Assembly: GCA_002747735.1 (NCBI GenBank)
Contig: PDQE01000059.1
Coordinates: forward strand, 1 to 27,606
Direction of reading: 5' to 3'
Length of the DNA: 27,606 nt
Origin: Flavobacteriales bacterium
GTDB taxonomy: Bacteria > Bacteroidota > Bacteroidia > Flavobacteriales > Flavobacteriaceae
A program made the position numbers and the translations under genes. Below are positions 7,079 to 16,580 of this stretch, in pieces. The stretch's first letter is position 1; each line of letters begins with the position of its first letter. The notes under the pieces were generated by a model. That model had not been told where the DNA came from. It did not search any database and was given only the letters and a program-made list of their open reading frames with translations.

Positions 7079-8803
7079 TTAGTTGCCCATTAATTGTTGA
7101 ATTTCTTCTTGAGTTAAGGCCTTGTTATAGAGTTTTAATTCATCTATTAGGCTTAGGTCTGAAAGGTGGTTCCATCCGATAAATCGCGGAGCACCGGACA
7201 TAATAGATAAAATGTCACAGCCCGTCCAGTCTATACCACCGTCTAGGCTACTTTCTTTAATCAATTCTCCATTAAAATAAAGTGAGGCTTTATCGCTTGC
7301 AATAGAAAATGCCAAGAAGACCCATTCGTTTGATGTGGGGTCTATATCGGCGGCGGCCTTGCCGTCCACCCAAGTGTCATTATCCCCTCTGCCTACATTT
7401 AGTTTTATACGTTGTTTGCCGTCGTCGCCATTTTCGCGGAAAAGCCTAAATCCATTTTTACGGTTGTTCATAGCATCGGGTTTGTTTTCATCTTTTGGGC
7501 CTATTACTAAAATACCTGCCCTGTCCGGGTCATTATTTACTTTATACCACATGGTAGCAGATATTTCATCAGATAGTAGCCCTTCTGTTGGCAATGTTAA
7601 ATAAGAATCAATTGCTCCGGCATAGGCCTGGCCATCTTTACCGGTAGTGAATCCGGGGCTGCCGATAACATCGGCTTCTGTACCATTTACAAGGTTCTTA
7701 AAATTACCGTTAAAGGGCATATATAAACTTTCATTTGCTTCATTCATTAATAAGGAGATATCTGCGGCAGTTAGGGCCTTGTTAAACAAACGTAGTTCGT
7801 CCATAGGGCTGGCATCCGAATTGTGATTCCAGTAGTTGAAAGTTTCTCCTCCGGAACCAATGGTAATAAAATCACAGCCTGTCCAATCTACAGGCTTATT
7901 TAAAGTACTGGTATTTTGCAGTATTCCGTCAAAATACACTTTACTTTCGGTTTCGGATATACTTATGGTTATAAAAACCCATTTATTGTCAGATACATTA
8001 ATTACCCCGCCTTTATTCCAAGAGTCTCCATCACCAATACCTATATTAAGTTTAAACTTCTGTTCATCTGCACTACCTTCTCTAAAGAATCTTAAGCCAT
8101 GTTTACGGTCGTCTGCATTATCGCCAATTATAAGTAGTCCGGCCCTGTCTGGGTTTGCATTTACCTTATACCAAAAGGCAGCACTAAATTCATTGGTTGT
8201 CAACAGTCCGTCTGTTGGGAAAGTTAAGTAAGAATCAGTTGCTCCCATATAGGCACTGGCTCCAATTACAGCATCGTTGGTAAAGCCCGGTGAGCCTACT
8301 TCTGTGGCCGGAGTAACTGATACCAATTCTGTATAATCGCCATCAAAAGGCATATAGAAAATCTCACCGTCATATTTAGGTAAATAAGGAGGTTCTTTTA
8401 CAAAGTTTACACTGTTTTCAGTGGTTTTGCCGTCTAAATCGGTGGCTTTAACAGTAAGAATATGTGAACCTGTTGTGACGTTGTTGTAGACTAAATCTTC
8501 CATTATAAATTTGCGATAGTCTATAAAATCAGAAAACGAAGCTATTTCTAATCCGTCTAACAGTACTACAACGGTTGCAATTTCTATATCATCCGTTACT
8601 TCAAACTTTATTTCTATAGAAGCTACAACATCAGGGACTTTTATGGATAGGCCTTCAAAGGGCCTATTTATGGTTACTACCGGTGCAGTTTCATCAGTGC
8701 CCGGATCAACGTGGGTTATACCATCTATATAGTTATTATTACATGCTGCAAAAATGAAGAGCAATGCTATTATAAAAGGTAATATTTTAGATATTTTTTT
8801 CAT
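7079..8803 (-). CDS. Surface glycan-binding lipoprotein with tandem LamG/ConA-like domains (SusE-position SGBP)
   Basis: A 574-residue lipoprotein (lipobox FAAC, Cys21). An Ig-like domain (about 40-137) is followed by two copies of a LamG/concanavalin-like jelly-roll domain, about 146-355 and 358-573. The copies are clearly related: YMPFDG/YMPFNG, GSPGFT in both, DSYLTFPTDGLL/DSYLTLPTEGLL, NPDRAGLLIIG/DPDRAGILVIG, DWTGCDFITI/DWTGCDILSI, and a shared DELRLFNKALT/DELKLYNKALT ending. This indicates an internal duplication. It follows susD, the position of SusE-like surface glycan-binding proteins. No catalytic motif was recognised, so binding of the polysaccharide at the cell surface is the likely role. 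The 105-bp stretch before its ATG recurs inverted at 16581-16683. Confidence 0.85.
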   Translation of the reverse strand: MKKISKILPFIIALLFIFAACNNNYIDGITHVDPGTDETAPVVTINRPFEGLSIKVPDVVASIEIKFEVTDDIEIATVVVLLDGLEIASFSDFIDYRKFIMEDLVYNNVTTGSHILTVKATDLDGKTTENSVNFVKEPPYLPKYDGEIFYMPFDGDYTELVSVTPATEVGSPGFTNDAVIGASAYMGATDSYLTFPTDGLLTTNEFSAAFWYKVNANPDRAGLLIIGDNADDRKHGLRFFREGSADEQKFKLNIGIGDGDSWNKGGVINVSDNKWVFITISISETESKVYFDGILQNTSTLNKPVDWTGCDFITIGSGGETFNYWNHNSDASPMDELRLFNKALTAADISLLMNEANESLYMPFNGNFKNLVNGTEADVIGSPGFTTGKDGQAYAGAIDSYLTLPTEGLLSDEISATMWYKVNNDPDRAGILVIGPKDENKPDAMNNRKNGFRLFRENGDDGKQRIKLNVGRGDNDTWVDGKAAADIDPTSNEWVFLAFSIASDKASLYFNGELIKESSLDGGIDWTGCDILSIMSGAPRFIGWNHLSDLSLIDELKLYNKALTQEEIQQLMGN

Positions 8804-8897
8804 CTATTTAAATTTTTGCAAGAACCTTTGGTTCAATTATTTAATTATTTTGGTAGGTAATGGTCTTTGTTTGTCAAATGCCCATTATGGGCTTTCA
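8795..8897 (-). repeat. 103-bp inverted repeat, copy A (susD-lipoprotein intergenic plus start codon)
   Basis: Read on the minus strand from 8897 to 8795, this segment aligns without gaps to the plus strand 16581-16683, with 14 mismatches by eye (about 86% identity). It contains the hairpin-forming GCCCATAATGGGC near its 5' end and finishes with the ATG and first two Lys codons of the lipoprotein gene. Confidence 0.85.
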
Positions 8898-8908
8898 TAA
8901 TCTTACTA

Positions 8909-10438
8909 TTAATTGTTGTTTTCGTAATATTCCTTTAAAATATAACTCTGATCTAATTGAGCTTGGGGATAAGGTAAAAAAGCTTTTTCCATGCTAAAAT
9001 TTCTTCCGTCATAACTTAATTCATCAATTTTGCCCAACCGTACCATGTCGTAATATCTTATGCCCCATTCCATAGCCAACTCAGCAAATTTTTCATCCAT
9101 TACATCATCTGTGGTTACACCGGTTAAACTACTCATTCCGGCTCTGGCCCTTACTTTATTAACAGTTTCATCTGCAGTGCCTGCAGTGCCGGTAGCACCG
9201 TGTGTAAGAGCTTCGGCATACATTAATAGTATTTCTGCGTATCTAATTACAGTATAATTTTTATTTGTACCATAAGCTATTCTTCCCGGTGTAAGCTGTA
9301 CAGAAGGCAAATAGTGTTTACCACTGGCAAACATGGCTCTGGTATAATCGTTAATAACATCTTTATCTCTGGTAGTATTACTAACAAATGACGGCAAATC
9401 TGTATATCCGTCTGATTGTAATTTGGCAATGCCTCTGTTGGTGAACAACACACTGGTTTCTAAGCGAACTGTTTCGTCTCTGTCAAGCATAAATTCGATA
9501 AATTTTATGCTGGGCTCATAAAAGCCCCAGCCACTTTTTGCTTCGGGTACGGCAGCCGACCAGTTTTGTGGGCCGTAAAAAGCGTATAAATGACTTACAT
9601 TATCACCTGATGCTTGTCCAAAATCTGAATATTGAATTTCTAAAATATTTTCATTACACAATTTTCCAGGAATTTTAAATAAATTATAATAATCATCAAA
9701 TAATTCAAATTTATTAGAATTTATGATTTCGCCGGTTGCATCGGCTACAACCTGATAATTTTTTAATTCTAAATTTGCCATAGCCTTTACGGATAAAGCG
9801 GTATATTTGGTAACACCTCCCGGTAAATCTGCACGTTCGTTTGGAGCAACATCTAATAATACCGGAATGGCTTCATCCATTTGAGATGAAATCCATTGCA
9901 TTAATTCATCTTTTGGCAACACTACCAATTGCGTTTGGTCTGTTGTTTCAATTTTATATACAGCACCAAAAACTCTGGATAACTCTAAGGTTATAAAACC
10001 TCTAAGTACTTTACATTCTGCAATGTATTGGTCAATAAGATTGGAATCTACGCCATTTTCTCTAAATAATTCCAATTGTTCTATTTGTGCGGTAATTTGC
10101 AATACATCCTGAAACCACGAATTCCAAAATACGTTATACATCCAATAGTTATTATCATAGATAAAATTATCGGTATCTGCATAACCCTGTTGGTCTCCAA
10201 GCCCTCCTGCATTTACATCATCACCACGAACTGCAATCAAAGGAACTTGTTCCCACCCAAGATCCTGAAATTTAGCATAGGCTCCTAATAGTGCTCCAAA
10301 AGCACCGTCGGGACTTGTAAAATCTATATCTTTTTGAACAACAACCATTTCTTGTTCTTTATTCAATTGGTCATTACAATTGATTAATAATACTGACAGA
10401 GCCAGTAAGATTGTTTTATATACAAATGAAAGTCTCAT
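8909..10438 (-). CDS. susD: SusD/RagB-family outer-membrane glycan-binding lipoprotein
   Basis: A 509-residue SusD-like protein. The lipoprotein signal ends in LLINC (Cys21). The N-terminal helical part has the family pattern, for example FTSPDGAFGALLGAYAKF and VLRGFITLELSRVFGAVY. The C-terminal half carries IRYAEILLMYAEAL, then ELAMEWGIRYYDMVRLG, typical of RagB/SusD. SusD caps the SusC porin at the cell surface and captures oligosaccharides. It follows the susC region by 13 nt, the usual tight susC-susD coupling. The frame is intact, in contrast to its broken susC partner, so it may now lack a functional transporter unless another SusC substitutes. Confidence 0.96.
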   Translation of the reverse strand: MRLSFVYKTILLALSVLLINCNDQLNKEQEMVVVQKDIDFTSPDGAFGALLGAYAKFQDLGWEQVPLIAVRGDDVNAGGLGDQQGYADTDNFIYDNNYWMYNVFWNSWFQDVLQITAQIEQLELFRENGVDSNLIDQYIAECKVLRGFITLELSRVFGAVYKIETTDQTQLVVLPKDELMQWISSQMDEAIPVLLDVAPNERADLPGGVTKYTALSVKAMANLELKNYQVVADATGEIINSNKFELFDDYYNLFKIPGKLCNENILEIQYSDFGQASGDNVSHLYAFYGPQNWSAAVPEAKSGWGFYEPSIKFIEFMLDRDETVRLETSVLFTNRGIAKLQSDGYTDLPSFVSNTTRDKDVINDYTRAMFASGKHYLPSVQLTPGRIAYGTNKNYTVIRYAEILLMYAEALTHGATGTAGTADETVNKVRARAGMSSLTGVTTDDVMDEKFAELAMEWGIRYYDMVRLGKIDELSYDGRNFSMEKAFLPYPQAQLDQSYILKEYYENNN

Positions 10439-10451
10439 AATAATTGTCTTT

Positions 10452-13385
10452 TTAAAGTTTTACACTAAGCCCAAATGAGTATGTTGAAGGTGTAGGGTAT
10501 GTTCTTAGGTCAATACCTTTAAATCCCACCTCAGGGTTAAACCCGTTGAAGCTCTTAGACCACTGGAAAGGCCTTTCGGCGGTAAAATTAAATCTCATTT
10601 CAGGTAATTTTTTAATTTTTAAATTATATGCCAACTGGATGTTTTGTACCCTTATAAAATCGCCTTCTTCCAACCAAAATTTAGACATTCTCTGGTTCCA
10701 GAGTTGACGATATCCTTTTGAGGAAGGAAATGTATTTGAAGTGCCTTCCCCGTGCCATCGGTTGATAGCCAGTTCTGCATCAATATTACGTCCCTGAGTA
10801 CGGATGACTTCTCCACGATTCCTGTTTAGGATTACGTTACCGCCCTGGCCATAAAATGCTGTTGAAAATTCCCAGTTTTTATATTTTAATCCTATATACC
10901 ATCTAAATCCTTGTACCTAAAGTAACCGGGTTCTATTGTAGTTCCTTCTGCTATTGCAGCCTGAGCTGTAGGGTCTGCAGCAATTTCAGCATCGTTTTGA
11001 TATACTCCGTCTATATCCCATCCATAAAATACATTAATGGGTTCGCCTACTGCGAGGCGTTGACGAAATTCTGCCGATCCTCTATTTATGTATGGTATAA
11101 CCAAAATCCTCGTTAATTTCTCCATTCCATGTGCCTGAAATTTCAAAACCTTTGTTCCGTACACTTCCTACATTTTGAAAACTTGTTTCTGTTCCTACCA
11201 GAGGCAGTACAGGTATAACAAGGTTTTTGGTGTCTTTAATAAAATAGTCTGCCTCTAAAGACAGTTGATTGTTAAACAGGGTAGAGGTAATTCCAATATT
11301 TAGTTCTTCGGTAAATTCCCAACTTATATTATCGGCTGCAGTTGAAAACTGAAAACCACTATAGCGTGTATCGTTAAATACGGTTGAAATAGGGGTAGCA
11401 TTTTGAGGTATGCTTGCGGGCACGGCATCATTGGCCAATCTTCCCCAACCTGCTCTAAACTTCAGATAATTGACTAAACTTAAATTACTCATAAAAGATT
11501 CTTCAGACATTATCCAGCCTAAACCAAATGAGGGCAAATACACATGAGTTTCATCATATTTATTGCTTCCTTCTGCACGTAAAGTTGCATAGGCCAGATA
11601 TCTGTCTTTATACTTATAGGCTGCTCTGCCAAAATAAGAAAAGCCGTAAAACCTAAAATTTTCACCTCTGTCATTTTTTCCGTTGACGCTATTATAAGAG
11701 ATTCTACTTTCTTCGGAAGTATAGCTAATATACCAGGTATTTTCTTTATTCCTGTCAAAAGTCCCACCGGGATAAAAATTGCCTTTGGTGCCAAAGAAAT
11801 TTTGTTTTTCTTCGCGATAGGATGTTCCTGCCATAAGGGTTAAATCATGTTCGTTAAAACTATTGGTATAGGTTAATACATTATCCCAAACATAGTCTTC
11901 CCTTACCCTGTTGTTATTGGTAATACTTGATTTTTCCAAAGACCTTTGGTAATCATCGGTTACAAAATAGGGTAATAAAAGAATCCGTTCGTTGTCTGCC
12001 CTATAATTATAAGATAACTTAGATTTAAAATTTAATTTATCCGGAACTATTTGAAATTTAGTGAAGAAACCCGCTGTTGTCCTTCTTCTTTCCCCTCTTT
12101 TATCGGAATTATCCATGAGTGCAAACGGGTTTTGATTATTTCTATACCCAAGTTCCTTAGCATCAGAATAAGGCAGGGGATTTGCATTGGTAAAGTTATT
12201 GTCAAATACCGGTAAGATAGGGACTGCATAATAAGTTAATTGCCAGGCAGATCCTTCGTCATCATATTTTACAGAATTACTGTATAAAAAGCTGCCTCCT
12301 ACAGTTAACCAGTCTTTTACCTTGGTATCTGCTTTGGCTCTTAAATTGTAACGTTTGTAGCTGTTTTTCATATTTAATATGCCATTTTGTGTAAAGAAAT
12401 TTCCACCCAGAGAATAAGCTACTTTCTCTGAGCCTCCGGTGATTTGAAGATCATTACTGGAGGTTGATGCATCACGTAAAACTTCTTTGTACCAATCAGT
12501 ATTTACATTGGGAATATCCGGGTTAATTCTGCTTCGGCCAAAGCGTTGCATGGCTTTTTCTATACTGGCTATTTCAGATTGAGAACCGGATTCGTAAGCA
12601 AAAACGGTAAACTGTTCTGCATTGGCCATTTTAAGCACGTTCTGGGCTCTTTGAATACCGTATCTTGTGGTAAATTCTATTTCGGTTTCCCGTTCATAAG
12701 AACCGCTTTTGGTGGTAATTAAAACTACTCCGTTGGCAGCACGTACACCGTAAATTGAAGATGCTGATGCGTCTTTTAAAATGGATATGTCTTTAATTTC
12801 TGATGCATTTAAGAAATCGATATTTCTGTAGAACATACCATCAACCACAAAAAGAGGAGCAGAATTGCCATATAGGGAATTCAGCCCGCGTATATTAATT
12901 TCCGGAGTTTCTCCCGGAGAGCCTTTACTACTGATTTGGACTCCGGCAACTTTTCCCTGAAAGCCCTGTACCACTTGAGCTGCCGGTGTTTTTTTTAAAT
13001 CTACAGGTTCTATGGTAGCGATAGCACTGGTAAGGTCAGTTTTCTTTTGTGTGCCATAGCCCACCACCACTATTTCTTCCAAAGCCTGAGTGTCAGTTTC
13101 CATTATTACATCAATCTTGGATTGATTGGCTACTATAACGGTTTGTGTGGTAAAACCGATAAAACTGTATTCCAAAACTTCTCCCTGAGAAGCCTTTATG
13201 GAATAATTTCCGTCAAAATCCGTGGTTACCCCACGTGTGGTGCCCTGTACAATAATACTCACCCCGGGCAAAGGCATATCGTCATCTGCACTGCTTACCG
13301 TTCCGGTAATATTTCTTTCTTGGGCGGTTAAAGAAAAAACACTACAGCATATAAAAGCTAAAAAAACTATGATTTTGGTTTTCAT
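10452..13385 (-). pseudogene. susC: SusC/RagA TonB-dependent transporter, disrupted by two in-gene deletions
   Basis: The first part (ATG 13385 to TAG 11082, 767 codons) has a signal peptide ending in SLTAQ, a carboxypeptidase-D-like regulatory domain (about 25-110), the plug domain starting near EEIVVVGYGTQKKTDL, and most of the beta-barrel. After NEDFGYT the frame changes. The segment NRGSAEFRQRL...YKDLDG is read in another frame (about 11095-10898, stop at 10892). The original frame resumes at about 10898 with IGLKYKNWEFSTAFYGQGGN and runs to the barrel end YSFGLSVKL at 10452. At each junction roughly 20-25 residues normally present in SusC proteins are missing, so these look like short deletions rather than single-base indels. 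The rest reads cleanly, which suggests recent damage or an assembly fault. TonB-dependent import should be lost as written. Confidence 0.88.
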
Positions 13386-13431
13386 AAAATAATGATATTT
13401 GAGTGTTGATAATGGTAAATTTAAAGCTAAT

Positions 13432-13576
13432 TTTTATGGCATAAAAAAATATTGAAATTTTTAAATACGTCATAATGTTAGTATGCCATAAAATACAGTA
13501 TTGACGTATAAGAGGGTGAATATAAATATAGCATTAGCAAATGTAAAAACAGAAAATGTAGTATAAATGACGTATT
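13432..13576 (-). promoter_or_regulatory. Interleaved inverted repeats in the susC upstream/leader region
   Basis: Two kinds of motif recur. TTTTATGGCATA (plus strand, 13432-13443) is the exact 12-bp reverse complement of 13482-13493. AATACGTCAT (13464-13473) is the exact 10-bp reverse complement of 13567-13576, and its core ATACGTCA also pairs with TGACGTAT at 13502-13509. In the predicted transcript the order is a (13509-13502), b (13493-13482), a' (13472-13465), b' (13443-13432). That is a pseudoknot order, or two mutually exclusive stems. They could equally be DNA sites for the SusR-like regulator encoded just upstream. Confidence 0.5.
13538..13567 (-). promoter_or_regulatory. Putative susC promoter
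   Basis: On the minus strand TACATTTG (13545-13538) matches the -7 consensus TAnnTTTG exactly. TTTA at 13567-13564 lies 18 nt upstream as a near -33 element. Transcription would start near 13531 and give a leader of about 145 nt before the susC ATG. The AATACGTCAT motif (13576-13567) abuts the -33 region, where an activator site would be expected. Confidence 0.4.
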
Positions 13577-13591
13577 AAAAGTGTAGTTGTT

Positions 13592-16390
13592 TTACTTGTT
13601 TATATTGCGTAAAAAATTATTTAAATCTTCATCTCGGCCCAATTGAAGTTTCTTTTTTAACCGATACCTATGGGTCTCTACTCCTCTTACAGAAATATTC
13701 ATTAAAGGTGCTATTTCTTTACTGGGTAAATCCATTTTTATATAGGCACTTAGCTTTAAGTCTTTTCGGGTGAGTTGAGGATATTCATTTTGTAAAGTGT
13801 TAAAAAAGTCTTCATGCACCTGATTAAAGTTGTATTCAAAGAGTTGCCATTCGTCCTGATCGCCTATGGAAGCATCTATTTGTCTTATTATTCGGTTGTA
13901 GGCTATATTTCCGTTAAAATTTGCCTTGTTTAAAGCAAACTCTCTTTTTAATTGTTGTAGTGTTTCATTCTTTTTTACCAAACTCATTGCAGTGTTGGCC
14001 AATTGTTTGCTTTTAATGGTAACTTCATTTTTAAGCGACTTATTCTTTAATTGAATAAGTTGTTTTTCGTTTTCTATAGCTTTTTCGCGTAGCATTTGTC
14101 GTTGTTCGCGTTTGTGTTTTAGTGTCATTAGCCGTTGTTCTCTTTTTAATTTATTGCGGTTCCATTTGACTATTGTAAAGATGAAGGCAGCGGCTATAAA
14201 AAAGTACAATAATATCCCTGACGTATCTAAATACCAAGGTGGTTCCATGTTTAATGTGAGTGCAGTAATAGGCGATGCTGAACCAAATTTGTTTACCGCC
14301 CGTAAATAGATGTCTCTGTTGCGGCCTGATAAATTGGTATATACCACTTTGTCCTTGTTGGCTATAAGCCAATTGCTGCCATTTTGGGTAAAGCTATACT
14401 CAAAGTGATGCTCTCTGTTTTTGGGTGCAGAAAGTAGAATTTTTACAGTGGTGTTATGCGGAATTGGCGTATTTGTATAGTCTGACAGGGCTAATGTATC
14501 ATTTTTAATGATAAGTTGCTCTATTTTAGGGGCTTGTAGCGGAGGTCTGGAATTTTTCACATTATTCTTTATCAGTAAAAACCCTTCATTGAGGCATAAT
14601 AAATAGGTGTTATTGTCAAATGATATTAATTTTTCATTACCTATGTTGATACTGCCTTCATAGTATTTTTTGTCAATAACTATTTCTTCCTCATCATTAG
14701 TAATTTCTCCTATTCCGATATAATTTGGATATTTAACCGCAAGTTGGTTCATGTTGCTATCCGAAATAATGACTGCTTCTTTGCCATATTTATTATTGAA
14801 CCGCTCTAAAGGTAGAATACTGTCTAAGATGGGGTCATAATATTCCCATTGAGAGTTGGTTTTAAATATGATGTTATTTTTAATGTTATATACCCTTACA
14901 TTAAAATCTGAGCTCAGCCCTTTGTCTTTGTAATCTTTTACGGAAAGCAATTTGTTATACTCATTGTCTGTGCTTATTTTGTATATTCCTTTATAAGCAT
15001 CTGCCACCCACAATTGGTTGCTGTTTTCAAATGCGAGATATTTTAGCGGATTGGTTTGTTTTCCCAAATGACTCACTGTCCAATTGCCATTTCCTTTATT
15101 TATAAATGTAACCAGTCCCACGTAGGTACCTTGGATATAAGTATTTGAATTTTCAGGTACTTTTTTTAGATCAAAGCCGCCGGTAAATTCAGAAATTAGT
15201 CTAATCTTTTTATTGTCTATACGATAAGTGCCATTATTGTGCCCGCAAAAAAGCTGATTTTCTATAATGTTTAATGACCAAGCCTGACCTTGCGATCCGT
15301 TTATAAACCGGAGGTTGTTTTGTTTATCCAGATAATAAATTCCGGTATTGGCTGCCAAATAAATATTGTTTTTATATTTTGCCACATCATATACCGCCCC
15401 TAAATTTCCGGAACGGTCGTGATAATATAAAAAATTGTCATTCAAATCAACTTGGGCAATACCGTTGTCCATTCCAAGCCAAAGTGTATTTTTATAGGTA
15501 ACATGTCCCAAAATAGTATTGTTGTACAGTCCGTTTTGCCTGTTTAAATGGTGAATAATATTGCCGGATTTGTCCGTAAGATACATACCGTTTTTTATGG
15601 TGCCAAAAGCCATTTTACCATTGTCATAAATTGAAAATGTGTTGAGTTGGTGTGTTTTAAAAACCTCGTTAATTGCTGTTTTCCAAGGTGATAATTTGTT
15701 GTTATAAAAAAGAAAGCAGCCGTGTAGAGCGGTAGTTATAAATAAGGTGTCTTTAGAAATGCCATTAATGGTATTGATTTTTTTATGGGTTAAGAAAGGG
15801 TCATTAAAATATGGGATTAATCGGTTATTATCAAATTGAAAAATACCGTGTTTTAGAGTAGCAACCAGTATTTTTCCGTGAACTTTACTACATGAAATTA
15901 TGGTAGATGGAGCTTTTATTTTTTTTATGGTGTTTTCAAAGGCTAAGTATAGGGCACTAAAAGACCTAAACAATATGGAATTGTCAATTTTGAGGATTTG
16001 CCAAAAATCCTCATCCGTAAATGTATTACTGGTGAATGATTTGCTCAACGAAAAATAGGTGAGTATTCCTTTTTCATTTTTTTGCCAGTAACCAAATTCT
16101 TCATAAGACCCCACATAAATTTTATCATCTGTGGCCATAACCGACCGTACGATGGTTTTGTTGGGCATCTCATGGAGTTTCCAAACTAGGCCGTCATAGG
16201 CTAACAGTCCTTTAGAATTGGCTACATATACCATACCATTTTCTGCAGTAGCTACATCCCAGTTTTGGTTGCCGGCATTATAATCGGAAATTTGATAGTT
16301 TTCAATGTAAGGCACATATTGGGCGTTGGCGGCTAAAAAACAACCAAGAAATGAAAGTACAAGATATATTTTTACAATTTTTAAAAACAT
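13592..16390 (-). CDS. SusR-like membrane sensor/regulator: propeller repeats, Y_Y_Y domain, one TM helix, LuxR-type HTH
   Basis: A 932-residue regulator. A signal peptide ends in AANAQ (about 24). A long repetitive beta-propeller region begins with GNQNWDVATAENGMVYVANS (40-59). A triple-tyrosine (Y_Y_Y) domain precedes PPWYLD near 717-722. One transmembrane helix spans about 725-744, followed by a basic coiled coil (about 745-830). The C-terminal helix-turn-helix of LuxR/GerE type (about 873-930) carries LPSKEIAPLMNISVRGVETH. The sensor should face the periplasm, with the DNA-binding end in the cytoplasm. There is no histidine kinase or receiver domain, so it resembles SusR rather than a hybrid two-component system. 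It lies upstream of susC on the same strand and probably activates the PUL on sensing the liberated oligosaccharide. Confidence 0.9.
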   Translation of the reverse strand: MFLKIVKIYLVLSFLGCFLAANAQYVPYIENYQISDYNAGNQNWDVATAENGMVYVANSKGLLAYDGLVWKLHEMPNKTIVRSVMATDDKIYVGSYEEFGYWQKNEKGILTYFSLSKSFTSNTFTDEDFWQILKIDNSILFRSFSALYLAFENTIKKIKAPSTIISCSKVHGKILVATLKHGIFQFDNNRLIPYFNDPFLTHKKINTINGISKDTLFITTALHGCFLFYNNKLSPWKTAINEVFKTHQLNTFSIYDNGKMAFGTIKNGMYLTDKSGNIIHHLNRQNGLYNNTILGHVTYKNTLWLGMDNGIAQVDLNDNFLYYHDRSGNLGAVYDVAKYKNNIYLAANTGIYYLDKQNNLRFINGSQGQAWSLNIIENQLFCGHNNGTYRIDNKKIRLISEFTGGFDLKKVPENSNTYIQGTYVGLVTFINKGNGNWTVSHLGKQTNPLKYLAFENSNQLWVADAYKGIYKISTDNEYNKLLSVKDYKDKGLSSDFNVRVYNIKNNIIFKTNSQWEYYDPILDSILPLERFNNKYGKEAVIISDSNMNQLAVKYPNYIGIGEITNDEEEIVIDKKYYEGSINIGNEKLISFDNNTYLLCLNEGFLLIKNNVKNSRPPLQAPKIEQLIIKNDTLALSDYTNTPIPHNTTVKILLSAPKNREHHFEYSFTQNGSNWLIANKDKVVYTNLSGRNRDIYLRAVNKFGSASPITALTLNMEPPWYLDTSGILLYFFIAAAFIFTIVKWNRNKLKREQRLMTLKHKREQRQMLREKAIENEKQLIQLKNKSLKNEVTIKSKQLANTAMSLVKKNETLQQLKREFALNKANFNGNIAYNRIIRQIDASIGDQDEWQLFEYNFNQVHEDFFNTLQNEYPQLTRKDLKLSAYIKMDLPSKEIAPLMNISVRGVETHRYRLKKKLQLGRDEDLNNFLRNINK

Positions 16391-16419
16391 TTCTATTTAA
16401 AATAGCAAGAGGTGGATTT

Positions 16420-16427
16420 CAAAGATA
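16420..16427 (-). promoter_or_regulatory. Putative -7 box (TATCTTTG) for the regulator gene
   Basis: The minus-strand octamer TATCTTTG matches TAnnTTTG exactly, 29 nt before the regulator ATG at 16390. That spacing is nearly the same as for dnaN (30 nt) and the esterase (33 nt). No convincing -33 partner is present. Confidence 0.4.
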
Positions 16428-16580
16428 GTGATTTTTTCCTCCTCTTGGTCTCCATAGAAAAGAGAGGGGGCACGACAAATTCCCGTTTTTGTTAATAACT
16501 CTGATTTTTTGAAAACTAAAAACTAATCCCGTCTTGTTTTTTTAGTAAGCCTAGATTTTTTTGGTTCGTTTTTTTATCAA

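Noticed and set aside
7836..8231. 131-codon plus-strand open frame
   Set aside because: It is antisense to the LamG lipoprotein, with low-complexity Ser/Pro/Leu composition typical of a shadow frame.
10452..10688. Open frame of 78 codons as a separate small protein
   Set aside because: It is the C-terminal barrel end of SusC in the original frame, and coding similarity continues upstream of its ATG to about 10898.
10892..11164. Open frame of 90 codons as a separate gene
   Set aside because: It encodes a mid-barrel SusC segment (NRGSAEFRQRL...YKDLDG) in a shifted frame, so it is part of the broken susC, not an independent gene.
16436..16470. CCTCCTCTT...AAGAGAGGGGG as an intrinsic terminator downstream of dnaN
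   Set aside because: The stem is imperfect and the T-run lies on the wrong side for minus-strand transcription, so it cannot end the dnaN transcript.
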